DNA of 64,000 bases from Candida dubliniensis CD36 (lineage: Eukaryota; Ascomycota; Pichiomycetes; Serinales; Debaryomycetaceae): the NCBI RefSeq assembly GCF_000026945.1, contig NC_012865.1, positions 992,001 to 1,056,000 on the forward strand, written 5' to 3'. Below, one piece after another: positions 41,992 to 52,600 of the stretch. Below the pieces are notes generated by a model, which made no database searches, had not been told where the DNA came from, and worked only from the letters and a program-made list of their open reading frames with translations. Positions within the stretch are counted from its first letter, which is position 1; each line of letters starts with the position of its first letter. The translations under genes were made by a program, and so were the position numbers.

Positions 41992-42296
41992 TTAACTGTT
42001 CGACCCACCTTTCCCAGAAGTACTTGCAGTTTCTACCTTTTTGAAAAGTAATATCTCCATGCATTTCAAAAGTTCAGCTAAATTTTGTCTCATATTTTCT
42101 GCAAATTCCAATAAAATACCAATGGCTACTAGTTCATTATTCTCAACCACATTAACACATCTAGCTTCTATCTTTTGTGTACAATTTGGTTTCAAATCAG
42201 CTGTTTCTCTGGTTGTGGGGTAATGCCAGTTGTCCTTACAGTTTCTAGGAGCCTTTGAATTGGTTTTGTAATTATAATTAACCCTTGATGCGACAT
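41992..42296 (-). CDS. Putative small two-exon gene
   Basis: Speculative model. Exon 1 is 42296-42240 (ATG, MSHQGLIIITKPIQRLLET), a 68-base intron runs 42239-42172 (GTAAGG to AG), and exon 2 is 42171-41992. Joined phases agree and give about 78 residues. The second exon reads like real protein: ENNELVAIGILLEFAENM followed by LAELLKCMEILLFKK, an amphipathic helix typical of small coiled-coil complex subunits. Without splicing the exon 2 frame has no ATG. The intron lacks a clear TACTAAC branch site, which weakens the model. I do not recognise the family. Confidence 0.4.
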
Positions 42297-42638
42297 TGCG
42301 CGATAATACCGTTTTTGTGTTGCAATATATGAAATCTCAACAAACCATAAATGCCCTACCTGCCTACACAGGAATCCCCCATAGTTTAGGCCCTACAAAG
42401 ATTGGCGTCAAAGTATTCCGCTTACTTGTTAACTGAGATATCGGGTGATGGGCCTGGAAAATTGCATTTCTCATTACACAATATTGAACATTTCACCAGA
42501 AAGACAAGGATTACTCCTCATAAGCATATGGCATTGCCCTACAATCCTCAGTAAAGTCTCCTCCAATCCAGGAAAACTATAAATAAACCTGTCATTTTCC
42601 CCATAATCTCCACATCTGTCTATCAACATCAACAGAAA
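42297..42638 (+). promoter_or_regulatory. Upstream region of the lipase gene with TATA box
   Basis: 340 bp. TATAAATA at 42578-42585 lies about 54 bp before the lipase ATG. The stretch after it (CCTGTCATTTTCC...CACATC) is pyrimidine-rich, as is typical for leaders of well-expressed yeast genes. Confidence 0.55.
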
Positions 42639-44024
42639 ATGTTATACTTGATTCTTTTCCTTGCTGTACCAATCTATGCTGGTCTTATTTTACCAGCTAA
42701 ACCTTCAATTGACCCATTCTACAATGCTCCTGCTGGTTTCGAAAAAGCCGCCGTTGGTGAAATCTTACAATCTAGGAAAACTCCAAAACCCATCACCGCC
42801 GTTTTCGTCCCTGTCAAGATCCAAAATTCATGGCAGCTTTTAGTTAGATCCGAAGATTCATTCGGTAATCCAAATGTCATTGTCACTACTGTTATGCAAC
42901 CATTCAATGCTGATCCTTCTAAGGTTGCTTCTTATCAAGTGTATGAAGATTCCGCTAAAGCTGATTGTGCCCCCTCCTATGCCCTTCAATTTGGCTCTGA
43001 CGTGAGTACTTTGGCTACCCAAGCTGAAACATTCTTATTGGCACCATTGTTAGACCAAGGATACTATGTTGTGTCTCCAGATTATGAAGGACCTAAACTG
43101 ACATTCACTGTTGGCAAACAATCTGGTCAAGCTGTGTTAAACTCCATTCGTGCAGCCTTAAAGTCCGGTAATACTACCAATATTAAAGAAGACGCTAAAG
43201 TTGTTATGTGGGGATACTCTGGCGGATCTTTAGCCTCTGGTTGGGCAGCTGCTTTGCAACCAGACTATGCTTCAGACTTAGGTGGTAACTTATTGGGTGC
43301 TGCATTAGGTGGATTTGTTACCAACATCACCGCTACGGCTGAAGCAACTGATGGTACTGTCTTTGCCGGAATCGTGGCAAACGCCTTAGGTGGTGTTGCA
43401 AATGAATATTCTGAATTCAAAGAAATCTTGCAAAATGACACCGACAAACAATCCGTGTTTGATCAGTTTGACAGTCATTGTTTGGTTGATGGTGTGATCG
43501 CCTATGTTGGTACTCACTTTTTGTCCGGCTCTAGCAGAATCTTCAAATCTGGCTGGGACATTTTGAAAAACCCAACAATCTCCAAGATCGTTGAAGATAA
43601 CGGGTTGGTGTACCAAAAACAGTTGGTTCCAAAAATCCCTATATTTGTTTATCATGGGGCTATTGATCAGGTTGTCCCTATCGCTAATGTTAAGAAAACC
43701 TATCAAAACTGGTGTGATGCTGGTATCGCTTCATTGGAATTTACTGAAGACGCTACTAATGGTCACGTCACTGAAACTCTTGTTGGTGCCCCTGCTGCTT
43801 TGACTTGGATTATTGGTAGATTTAACGGTAAGCAAACTGTGTCGGGATGTCAACACACCAAACGAACAAGCAACTTTGAATATCCAAACATCCCACCTTC
43901 AATTCTTAATTATTTCAAGGCCGCATTGAATGTACTTATCCAAAAAGGACTTGGCCCAGATATTCAAAAAGATCAAATTAGTCCTGATGGTTTGAAAAAG
44001 ATTCCAACACTTGTATATTCTTAA
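42639..44024 (+). CDS. LIP4: Secreted lipase of the Candida LIP family
   Basis: 461 residues, the family's usual length. A signal peptide spans about residues 1-15 ([15 protein letters not shown]). The nucleophile elbow is [10 protein letters not shown] (Gly-x-Ser-x-Gly, about residues 191-200). The catalytic Asp is likely in [12 protein letters not shown] and the His in [10 protein letters not shown]. Four cysteines can form disulphides. These alpha/beta hydrolases are exported and release fatty acids from host or environmental lipids. Sequence pattern and linkage to ILS1/NAG genes point to LIP4; other LIP paralogues cannot be fully excluded. The stop lies 7 bp from the convergent TAF2 stop. 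Confidence 0.92.
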   Translation: MLYLILFLAVPIYAGLILPAKPSIDPFYNAPAGFEKAAVGEILQSRKTPKPITAVFVPVKIQNSWQLLVRSEDSFGNPNVIVTTVMQPFNADPSKVASYQVYEDSAKADCAPSYALQFGSDVSTLATQAETFLLAPLLDQGYYVVSPDYEGPKLTFTVGKQSGQAVLNSIRAALKSGNTTNIKEDAKVVMWGYSGGSLASGWAAALQPDYASDLGGNLLGAALGGFVTNITATAEATDGTVFAGIVANALGGVANEYSEFKEILQNDTDKQSVFDQFDSHCLVDGVIAYVGTHFLSGSSRIFKSGWDILKNPTISKIVEDNGLVYQKQLVPKIPIFVYHGAIDQVVPIANVKKTYQNWCDAGIASLEFTEDATNGHVTETLVGAPAALTWIIGRFNGKQTVSGCQHTKRTSNFEYPNIPPSILNYFKAALNVLIQKGLGPDIQKDQISPDGLKKIPTLVYS

Positions 44025-44031
44025 ACTCGTT

Positions 44032-47000
44032 CTACGTACCCATATTTCCACCAAAATGAATATAAACTTTTCGTCTCTCTTTCTCCTTGGAAGTGTTACC
44101 CCCCTCAATAAATGGAACCTTTGATGCCTCTATCTTTCTCCTCTTTGTATCTATCCTCACATACCGATGAACTAACGAATCTAATTTTGATTTCATATCA
44201 CGTCCAAGTTTAATAGTCACTACCGTTCCATCCACCTCCACTCTTCTCGCGGCTATCCTATGGCTGGGCAACTTAAATGTAACCCTTGTAGGAACATCCG
44301 GATCAACATGCACAATCTCCTGCCTAACCGGCTTTAGTGATATCTTCAATGGCCTGTGCTCCACTTTGACTTTCCGACTAGCCAACTGTATCTTGAATCT
44401 TCCTTCTCGTTTAATCGTTACTTGTCCCGGATATCCTACTTTAGCGACAATCTTTTTCCGAACGTATTCATCAACTGGCATGCTTGGAACCGGTACCTTA
44501 GCCATATACGAATCAACCTCTTTAAACAATACCCGACACAAACAAAAGATACTGCGACGCTCATGCAATCCAACCAATGACGTATGAAGCAATTCCCACA
44601 TCGTTTCTCGCAACCCTTCGTCACCCGAAAAGTCGCGTCGCAATATTTCAATTGCCCCCTTCACACTCGCCCGAGCTATATCGTCTCTCTTTGATTTCAT
44701 TGCGGCATTACCATCATCAATAATAATACGGGAGACACCAACCGTATTATCAACAGTCGACACCCCGTGAAGTGCAACTTCCGACACGGCCCTAACCAAC
44801 GCCTCCACCAACTTGCTCCTATACAACGGACGTTCAAAGTTCAACAAACAAACCTTAACAAAGTACTGTAGCACACTCTTATCCTTTAACCCACCCAACC
44901 CCAAAATCCCGCTAAACGCCTCCACCCGCGCCTCCATGGGGTACTTATCCAATGTCATATACAACAATTCCTCAAGCGACACCTTCCTTACACCAGCCAA
45001 CGCCATCCTAATACTCTGTTGTATGCACGTCACCTCAATAACGTTCTGGTACGACACCACCCACCGATCCATCTTCTGAAGCCGAAAAAGCTCACCCACC
45101 ACTTTATCCACAAACCCATCGTCTCTCCCCCCACTCACAGTACTGCTAACCAACGCCTCAACCAACTCGCTCACATACAAACTATCAACAAACACGTTCC
45201 CCGAATTGTCATTATACTTCACTAGATTAAGCAACAACTCCTGGACCCGTTTCGGAACTCTCCCATCATTATCTTTGATGCCACACAATATCTTGGGAAA
45301 CGCCCGTTGCAACATAAACCCCCGAAAATCACTAAAATCGTTTGATTTCGGTATAAAGCTCCCGTCAAAACAATACAACTCACCAAAGGCCTTGAGCAAG
45401 TACTCTAAACCAATAAAATTGTTTGCCTCACTACAGCAATCAGCTAAAGCTTGGGCAGCAGCAATCCGAACCCCATAAAAGTACCGCTCATCCATCAACG
45501 TCCGCGTCAACGCCGTACAGTACGTAACATTAGTCTTTTCCAACTCACCAAAATACCTCACAGCCTCTAGCTGTGCTTCAATGTCTCGATCATACACCAA
45601 CTGCGATCCAAACATGAAATCTGGCTGTTTGATATCTATTCGTGCAATCCATTCAAAATCCACATCGCCCCTTATCCATTCAAATGGCTCACTGCTCAAG
45701 GACTCCTCATCTCGTTTATCCCAATCACGCAAATTCCACTCTTGCATCTCTGCAGCCGAAACCAACACATCACCAAATTGATTAAATGCAATACCAGGAT
45801 CAACACCTTCATCCTTCTTCTTAATCTTTCTAAACTTCGAATTGTATTGAATATCCAACTTTGTGTTGGCCTCTTTCAACTCAACAATATGTTCATACGG
45901 CGACCCATCAGACTCATGCACTCTTATTGTCATTGGTCCAGTAAACACATGTTGTTGCGGGGGCACCGTCTCCTCATCCAAATAGGCAATCGCATCATCA
46001 ATAAAACCGCAACTATCCAATTTCCTAGGCTTCCTCTCATAATGCTGCACCTGGCGAATGTTCATCTCAATCATCCCCTTCTTCTTGTTAAACCTTTGGC
46101 TGATTCGGAAAATAGGCGCACCAGCGCCAAACACCCACTGCTTGAAAAACCCATCCAACTTGTTTCGATTCACTTTTTCACACACGTAGCGGAAATGCTC
46201 GGTACTCAACGTTCCATTTGGCAAGCTTCCTGACATTGCCTGAAGAAATAGCTTTGGCAAAACCCGCGACAATCCAAACGACTTGTCAGTCTTTGTCATC
46301 CTATTGTCAAGAATAAACAACACAATAGGCGATTTCAACCACACAAACTCCATATCCACTTCACAAACAGGGTACTTCAATTTTGGGGTGGCAATTGCAT
46401 GTCTTCCCACATCCTCTGCCACCACTTTATCCATTTGTTTGCGAAGCCTATACCGAAACTCGTTAGCTCCCATCAACTTTTTGATAAACGAAATCGCCAT
46501 AAACCCTGCAATACCAATTGTACACCACATATCGTTGAATGTTTGCGGTGATATATTGATACCAGCCCACTGCGTGGCTATACTCTTCAATATCACATCA
46601 GTCACACTAAACATGGGCTCAATCATGTTCGGTGGGTACAACAACTTGGACGACATCACCGAAAGCCCAGCAAAATTACTGGTTTGGCACACCAGGTACC
46701 GCACAAACACTATTGCATAAGAACTAAACGGGAACGACCCATACTCTTTCAGAAAGAAATCCATCGCCTTGTTGGTGATTACGGTAGTGTTTTTCGCCCA
46801 CTCAACATCCTCTGGGTGTGAATAAATCGTCACTGCATTATTCACATCGTCACCTCTCAATTCCGTATCCTCCTCATCTTCCTCCTTGGGCCCGGTAAAA
46901 ACAACAAAACTCTCAAAGCATCCCACAGCCCAGCCTACATGGTGAGCACAAACTGGATTGAAGATTGACCACGAAACAACTTTCTTCGACATGTCTATTG

Positions 47001-47916
47001 GGTGTGGCGTCTCCTTGACGTTGTTGAAATCTCCACATGCAACAACAATGTCGTAATTACCATCTTCCTCTTCTCCATCGCTCTCATCACCTGATCGCTT
47101 GCTTCTCTGATACTGCACCGCTTCTTTCGACCCAATCATTCGCGGGTTTCCAATGTCCTTAAGTGTTCGGGGCACATTCACTTCCAACGACCATGTACAT
47201 CTACTGGATAAATCATCAATGCATGGCACCCACGACGACGTCGATACATTGTAGTTGGAATTTGTCGTATATGCATGCCACAACTTCTTTTCAATGTCTT
47301 CGTTGGTAACAAAATTCACTCCATTCTGCGGGTTCTTGACTTTGTAAACCACTTTCAACTGTATTGGCGTGTAATAATACTCGCTTCCTGTGCCCTTGGA
47401 TTTTAGATGCAGAGGCGTAGCCGTCCCACCCGGGGTCTGTATCGAATTAATATCAGTCAACTCAAACTTCATATTGTCTGGCAAAAGAATTTTAAGTTCC
47501 TGGGTATTGCACTCTTCGTCGTGCTTGAAGATATAGTCCAACTTTGATCGTATAAAGTGGTGCTGATGTACACTAATCGCATCGGAATACAAGTCCATCA
47601 CTTCGGAATCCTCACCGTCGTTGATGTATAGCATATCGTCATGCACATAATTCAATGACCTGCTTCCATTAATTAAAACATCCTTTATTTCCATCTCGCG
47701 ACAATCTAACTTGATCACTTTAAGTTTGTTCGACGTGGGTATGACCGTCAATTCTGTAAACCCATCAATGCTATTACTGGCTAAATCAATATCTATATTA
47801 ACTCTCTGATGTGCAACTCTAAACGACTGATAATTAACAACTTTCTTCGTACTTATATGCCTTGAAAGTGGAGTATTTACCATTCGTGGTGTTCCATGAT
47901 TAGATGCAGACGGCAT
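44032..47916 (-). CDS. TAF2: TFIID subunit TAF2
   Basis: 1294 residues from the ATG at 47916 (MPSASNHGTP). The in-frame ATG at 48003 would add 29 residues of mostly Lys from an A-run and is rejected. The N-terminal half is an M1-aminopeptidase fold: QSFRVAHQRVNIDIDLASN, SWVPCIDDLSSRCTWSLEVN, then YLVCQTSNFAGLSVMSS. It has no HExxH-x18-E zinc site, as in TAF2. ARM/HEAT-like repeats fill the second half. The basic C-terminus precedes the stop. TAF2 contacts initiator DNA within TFIID. Yeast TAF2 is about 1400 residues. It follows the TilS-like gene in the same direction with a 100-bp gap. Confidence 0.92.
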   Translation of the reverse strand: MPSASNHGTPRMVNTPLSRHISTKKVVNYQSFRVAHQRVNIDIDLASNSIDGFTELTVIPTSNKLKVIKLDCREMEIKDVLINGSRSLNYVHDDMLYINDGEDSEVMDLYSDAISVHQHHFIRSKLDYIFKHDEECNTQELKILLPDNMKFELTDINSIQTPGGTATPLHLKSKGTGSEYYYTPIQLKVVYKVKNPQNGVNFVTNEDIEKKLWHAYTTNSNYNVSTSSWVPCIDDLSSRCTWSLEVNVPRTLKDIGNPRMIGSKEAVQYQRSKRSGDESDGEEEDGNYDIVVACGDFNNVKETPHPIDMSKKVVSWSIFNPVCAHHVGWAVGCFESFVVFTGPKEEDEEDTELRGDDVNNAVTIYSHPEDVEWAKNTTVITNKAMDFFLKEYGSFPFSSYAIVFVRYLVCQTSNFAGLSVMSSKLLYPPNMIEPMFSVTDVILKSIATQWAGINISPQTFNDMWCTIGIAGFMAISFIKKLMGANEFRYRLRKQMDKVVAEDVGRHAIATPKLKYPVCEVDMEFVWLKSPIVLFILDNRMTKTDKSFGLSRVLPKLFLQAMSGSLPNGTLSTEHFRYVCEKVNRNKLDGFFKQWVFGAGAPIFRISQRFNKKKGMIEMNIRQVQHYERKPRKLDSCGFIDDAIAYLDEETVPPQQHVFTGPMTIRVHESDGSPYEHIVELKEANTKLDIQYNSKFRKIKKKDEGVDPGIAFNQFGDVLVSAAEMQEWNLRDWDKRDEESLSSEPFEWIRGDVDFEWIARIDIKQPDFMFGSQLVYDRDIEAQLEAVRYFGELEKTNVTYCTALTRTLMDERYFYGVRIAAAQALADCCSEANNFIGLEYLLKAFGELYCFDGSFIPKSNDFSDFRGFMLQRAFPKILCGIKDNDGRVPKRVQELLLNLVKYNDNSGNVFVDSLYVSELVEALVSSTVSGGRDDGFVDKVVGELFRLQKMDRWVVSYQNVIEVTCIQQSIRMALAGVRKVSLEELLYMTLDKYPMEARVEAFSGILGLGGLKDKSVLQYFVKVCLLNFERPLYRSKLVEALVRAVSEVALHGVSTVDNTVGVSRIIIDDGNAAMKSKRDDIARASVKGAIEILRRDFSGDEGLRETMWELLHTSLVGLHERRSIFCLCRVLFKEVDSYMAKVPVPSMPVDEYVRKKIVAKVGYPGQVTIKREGRFKIQLASRKVKVEHRPLKISLKPVRQEIVHVDPDVPTRVTFKLPSHRIAARRVEVDGTVVTIKLGRDMKSKLDSLVHRYVRIDTKRRKIEASKVPFIEGGNTSKEKERRKVYIHFGGNMGT

Positions 47917-48016
47917 GTTGTAGATGTGTATGGTGTTTAAGAAGTGATGATTGTTTTGCTTTTTTTTTTTTTTTTTGTCGATTTTAGAACGAAGCGTGTG
48001 CACACCCCAAGTTTTC

Positions 48017-49519
48017 CTATTTGCAGTAAGAGAATCTATTTTTTTTGAGAACCCATTCGTAGTCTATATCATGGTCTGAAGACGTAACTCCTACGGTTGG
48101 AAAGGCTATAATCGTCCCACAGCTGGATTTTACCGCTGGAAGTGTATCAAAAGACTTGCTCGCATCAAGGTTGCCGTGTAAGAGGCGCTTGTGTCTTTTA
48201 TGGATATACAGAATAACTGAAAGCTGACCGCGATAGGTGTTTGATGTCGCTCTTAACCAAAACCTACTATCAAACAATTTCCACTCGCCCATGGTTAGCA
48301 CTTCCTGAACGGCAGGCCAATCCTTTGTTGTTATCGGACACCTGTATATGTGAATAGGAACATATTCCGACAGAGTGTTGTTTGTAACCTCAAACACTAA
48401 ATTCATCATTGTCAATTTAAATGTGCCCGACTCGCCTTGGTCGAGAAAACTAGTAATTCTTGGTATCAACTGTCTTTCTAGTTTTGCATACGCCCAGTGA
48501 TAGTGTTTCAATGTGGAATACGGGTGTAGAATCCTATAGAGAAATCGACTCGTAACAATCCCATTTGTGTGGTCTAAACATTGCCGTGGGAGTTTCACCC
48601 ACAACGATCCTAGCCCAGGATACTCTCTAATTAGGCCATTCCTCTGCAAGCTGTTAGACAACGCCATGGCCTTGTTTTCAAGCATTGTTGCAAACTCTAA
48701 ACACTTTCTATGCAGATCAATCAACTCGCTTTTACGTATTAGCAAATACGGCGAACGACTTTGGTTGTTTTTTGCAGGTATAACGTCGTTTATCAAATGC
48801 CGTAAATAATTCCTCCTGGTCAAGCTCACATCCTTGTTTGTAGGATCTGTCACATATGCAATATTGTTGAGTTGACATGTTTCAAGAATGTCTTGTTTAT
48901 CGTAATCCCAAAATGGCCGTAAGATCCGGACTTGACTGGCTTGGTTGAAAAGAGTTGATTCAGGACTCAAGTCTCTGCTAATGGGCAACGGCGATACCTT
49001 GTGCGTTCCTGCTAATCCGAAAATGGATGAGTTTCCCTGTAGTCTTTGAATAAACGTCTCTAGCTGGTCGTCTCTGTGATGGCCCAAAAATAGCACTGGA
49101 ATCTCCTTCTCGTAACAAACCTGTGCCATTGCCTCATATCTCTTTTCTCTAGCAACTTCTTCAAAGTTGTTTAGTTTTGTAGGATCCACCCCAGCTGGAT
49201 AGTCTAACGACTTGATGATATGGTTTAAATTCCAATTTTTCACTCGTTCATGCACTGCCAAAGCTTCTCGACTAGATTCGGTCCGGTATTTATGGTCGAT
49301 GGTGATGGCATATATCTCGAATTGACACTGCAGCAATAGCCACGTCAAAAGCATGGAGTCTGGACCACCCGACAACGCAACAGCTACCTTTTTCGGTACT
49401 GTTCCACCTAACAACTTGTCAAGCGACTTCCGAAATACCACATTACCTATAGCCATCCTATGTGTGCCATTGAGTGATGAAGACGAGAGCAGGTCGTGTG
49501 GTCTCACGATATGTGTCAC
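48017..49519 (-). CDS. tRNA(Ile)-lysidine synthase-like PP-loop ATPase (TilS/MesJ family)
   Basis: 500 residues from ATG 49519, or 479 from ATG 49456. The PP-loop is VAVALSGGPDSMLLTWLLL near residues 44-62, followed by AITIDHKYRTESSREA and FLGHHRDDQLETFIQRL, all TilS hallmarks, then RPFWDYDKQDI and DPTNKD. In bacteria and organelles TilS adds lysine to C34 of tRNA-Ile(CAU) so that it reads AUA. In a yeast this should act in mitochondria; the longer start gives a basic/hydroxylated N-terminus suited to import and is preferred on that ground. It is divergent from the ILS1 gene across 85 bp of A-rich DNA. Confidence 0.85.
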   Translation of the reverse strand: MTHIVRPHDLLSSSSLNGTHRMAIGNVVFRKSLDKLLGGTVPKKVAVALSGGPDSMLLTWLLLQCQFEIYAITIDHKYRTESSREALAVHERVKNWNLNHIIKSLDYPAGVDPTKLNNFEEVAREKRYEAMAQVCYEKEIPVLFLGHHRDDQLETFIQRLQGNSSIFGLAGTHKVSPLPISRDLSPESTLFNQASQVRILRPFWDYDKQDILETCQLNNIAYVTDPTNKDVSLTRRNYLRHLINDVIPAKNNQSRSPYLLIRKSELIDLHRKCLEFATMLENKAMALSNSLQRNGLIREYPGLGSLWVKLPRQCLDHTNGIVTSRFLYRILHPYSTLKHYHWAYAKLERQLIPRITSFLDQGESGTFKLTMMNLVFEVTNNTLSEYVPIHIYRCPITTKDWPAVQEVLTMGEWKLFDSRFWLRATSNTYRGQLSVILYIHKRHKRLLHGNLDASKSFDTLPAVKSSCGTIIAFPTVGVTSSDHDIDYEWVLKKNRFSYCK

Positions 49520-49604
49520 AACGAAACCTGAAAAAAAAAAAAAAAAAAAAAAAAATAAGCAGAAAATTTTTCCATCTATTAGTCATCTATCCAACTATAC
49601 AAAC

Positions 49605-52600
49605 ATGTCAAGCAACAATACCCCTCAAGGTGTTTTTAGTTTCCCCAAGGAAGAAGAAGCAGTTATCAAACACTGGGACGAGGTCAATGCTTTTCAAAGA
49701 ACTTTAGAGTTAACCGAAGACTTGCCGCCATTTGCATTTTTTGATGGACCACCATTTGCCACAGGTACACCTCATTACGGGCACATCTTGGCCTCTACAG
49801 TCAAGGATATTATCCCACGTTATGCCACGATGAACGGGTATCATGTGGAGAGAAGATTTGGTTGGGATACCCATGGTTTGCCAGTAGAACACGAAATCGA
49901 CAAAAAGTTAAACATCACCTCCAAAGAAGACGTCTATGCCATGGGTATTGACAAGTACAATGCCGAGTGTCGTGCCATTGTCATGAGATACGCCGACGAA
50001 TGGCGTAGAACAATCAAGAGATTGGGGAGATGGATTGATATGGACAATGATTACAAAACCTTGTACCCGGAATTTATGGAATCCGTGTGGTGGGCATTCA
50101 AGGAATTGTTCAACAAGGATGCCGTTTATAGAGGTTTACGAGTTATGCCATACTCCACTGCTTGTACCACCCCCTTATCTAACTTTGAAGCCCAACAAAA
50201 CTATAAAGATGTTAACGACCCAGCACTTACTATTTCCTTCCCATTGCTTGATGATGAAGATACTTGTTTGGTTGCTTGGACCACCACGCCTTGGACTTTG
50301 CCAGCAAATCTTGCATTAGCAGTTAATCCAAAGTTTGAGTATGTAAAGATTTTTGACGAAGAAAAAAAGAAAAACTTTATTCTTTTGGAAAGTTTGATCA
50401 GCACTTTGTACAAGAAACCTAAATCTGCCAAGTTCAAGGTGGTTGAGAAAATCTTAGGTAAAGACTTGGTTGGACTCAAATACAAGCCATTGTTTAACTA
50501 TTTCTATGAGGATTTCAAGGATACCGGGTTTAGAGTTATTCCTGCCGACTATGTCACCAACGATTCTGGTACTGGTATTGTTCATCAAGCCCCATCATAT
50601 GGTGAAGAAGATTTCAATAGTACCAAAGCAGCAGGAGTTATTACTGAGAAAAAGTTACCGATAAGCATTGTTGATGACTCAGGGAGAATGGAATCCAATG
50701 TTCCTGAGTTTGCCGGTATGTACTTTAAGGATGCTGACAAAGCCATTATCAAGAAATTACTGGAAGAAGGTAGAATCTTGGTCAACACCCAAGTGAAGCA
50801 CTCGTACCCATTCTGCTGGAGATCCGATACCCCATTGATGTACAGAACCGTCCCTGCATGGTTTGTTAGAATTGGTGAAGTCATTCCTGAAATGTTGGAC
50901 AATGTCGAAAAGACCAACTGGGTTCCTTCCAACATTAAAGATAAAAGATTCTCCAATTGGATTGCCAATGCCAGAGACTGGAACATTTCCAGAAATAGAT
51001 ACTGGGGTACACCAATTCCATTATGGGTCTCTGACGATTTTGAAGAAATGGTTTGTGTTGGTTCGATCCAGGAATTGAGAGACTTGTCTGGCCGCGACGA
51101 CATTACTGATATTCATCGTGAAAGTATCGATTCCATCACCATTCCATCGAAAAAGGGTAAGGGTCAATTGAAAAGAATTGAAGAAGTTTTTGATTGCTGG
51201 TTTGAATCCGGTTCCATGCCATATGCATCCAAACATTATCCATTTGAAAACGAAAAGAAGTTTTTGGATGCATTCCCAGCAAATTTCATTTCCGAAGGTT
51301 TGGATCAAACCAGAGGTTGGTTTTACACATTGACTGTATTGGGTACTCATTTGTTCAAAACTGCACCATATCAGAACGTTATTGTCACTGGTATTGTGTT
51401 GGCAGCCGATGGTAAAAAGATGTCGAAACGTTTAAAGAACTACCCAGACCCAACTTTGGTGTTGGAAAAATACGGTGCTGATGCATTGAGATTGTACTTG
51501 ATTAATTCTCCTGTGTTGAGAGCTGAAACATTAAAGTTTAAAGAAGAAGGGGTGAAGGAAATCGTTTCTAGTGTGTTGTTGCCATGGTACAACTCATACA
51601 AGTTCTTAAAGGATGCTGCTGATCTTTTCAAGAAGGATAATGGCAAAGACTTTGTTTATGACGGCAGTTTACATTCGACCAATGTTATGGATAGATGGTT
51701 ATTAGCGTCAATCCAATCTTTGATCAAGTTTATTCACGAAGAGATGACTGGGTACAGATTGTATACTGTTGTTCCTAGATTGTTGCATTTCATTGACGAC
51801 TTGACCAACTGGTACATTAGATTCAACCGTCGTAGAATCAAGGGTTATGCTGCTGATGACGTTGAAGACACCCAAAAGGGTCTTAATACATTGGCAGAAG
51901 CTTTGTTGACCTTGTCTAGAGCAATGGCCCCTTTCACTCCATACTTGGCTGATGGAATTTACCAAAGAATTAAAGTGTACTTTAAGCAAGAAGATTTGGA
52001 AAAGTTTGCTATCAACTCCAAGAACGTTGACTTGAGATCAGTGCATTTCTTGAGCTACCCATCAGTGAGACAAGAGTTGTTTGATGAAAAGATCGAGATT
52101 GCTGTCGCAAGAATGCAAAAGGTTATTGACATGGCCAGAAACATCAGAGAAAAGAAGATGATTTCATTAAAGACTCCATTGAGCGAGTTGGTAGTTTTGA
52201 GTGCAGATGCCGATTTGTTGAAAGATATTGATTCTTTGAAAGGATACATTAGCGATGAGTTGAACGTGAGAAATGTCGTCATCACCTCCGATGAAGCCAA
52301 GTACTGCGTTGAATACTCGTGTGTTGCTGATTGGCCAGTGTTGGGTAAAAAGTTAAAGTCAGACGCCAAAAAAGTCAAAGCAGCATTGCCCAAGGTTTCT
52401 TCTGAAGAAGTACAAAGATTTGCTGAATGTGGTAGAATCACTGTCGATGGTATCGACTTGGTCACTGAAGATTTGCAAGTGCAAAGAGGCTTGCCTGCTT
52501 CTAAAGCTGAAGAAGGCCAAGAGTTTAGATCTCACCAGGATGTGTTGATTATTTTGGATGTCAATTTGCACCCTGAATTAGAAAGTGAAGGTTTGGCAAG

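Noticed and set aside
45742..46720. 163- and 145-codon plus-strand ORFs
   Set aside because: Antisense shadows of TAF2.
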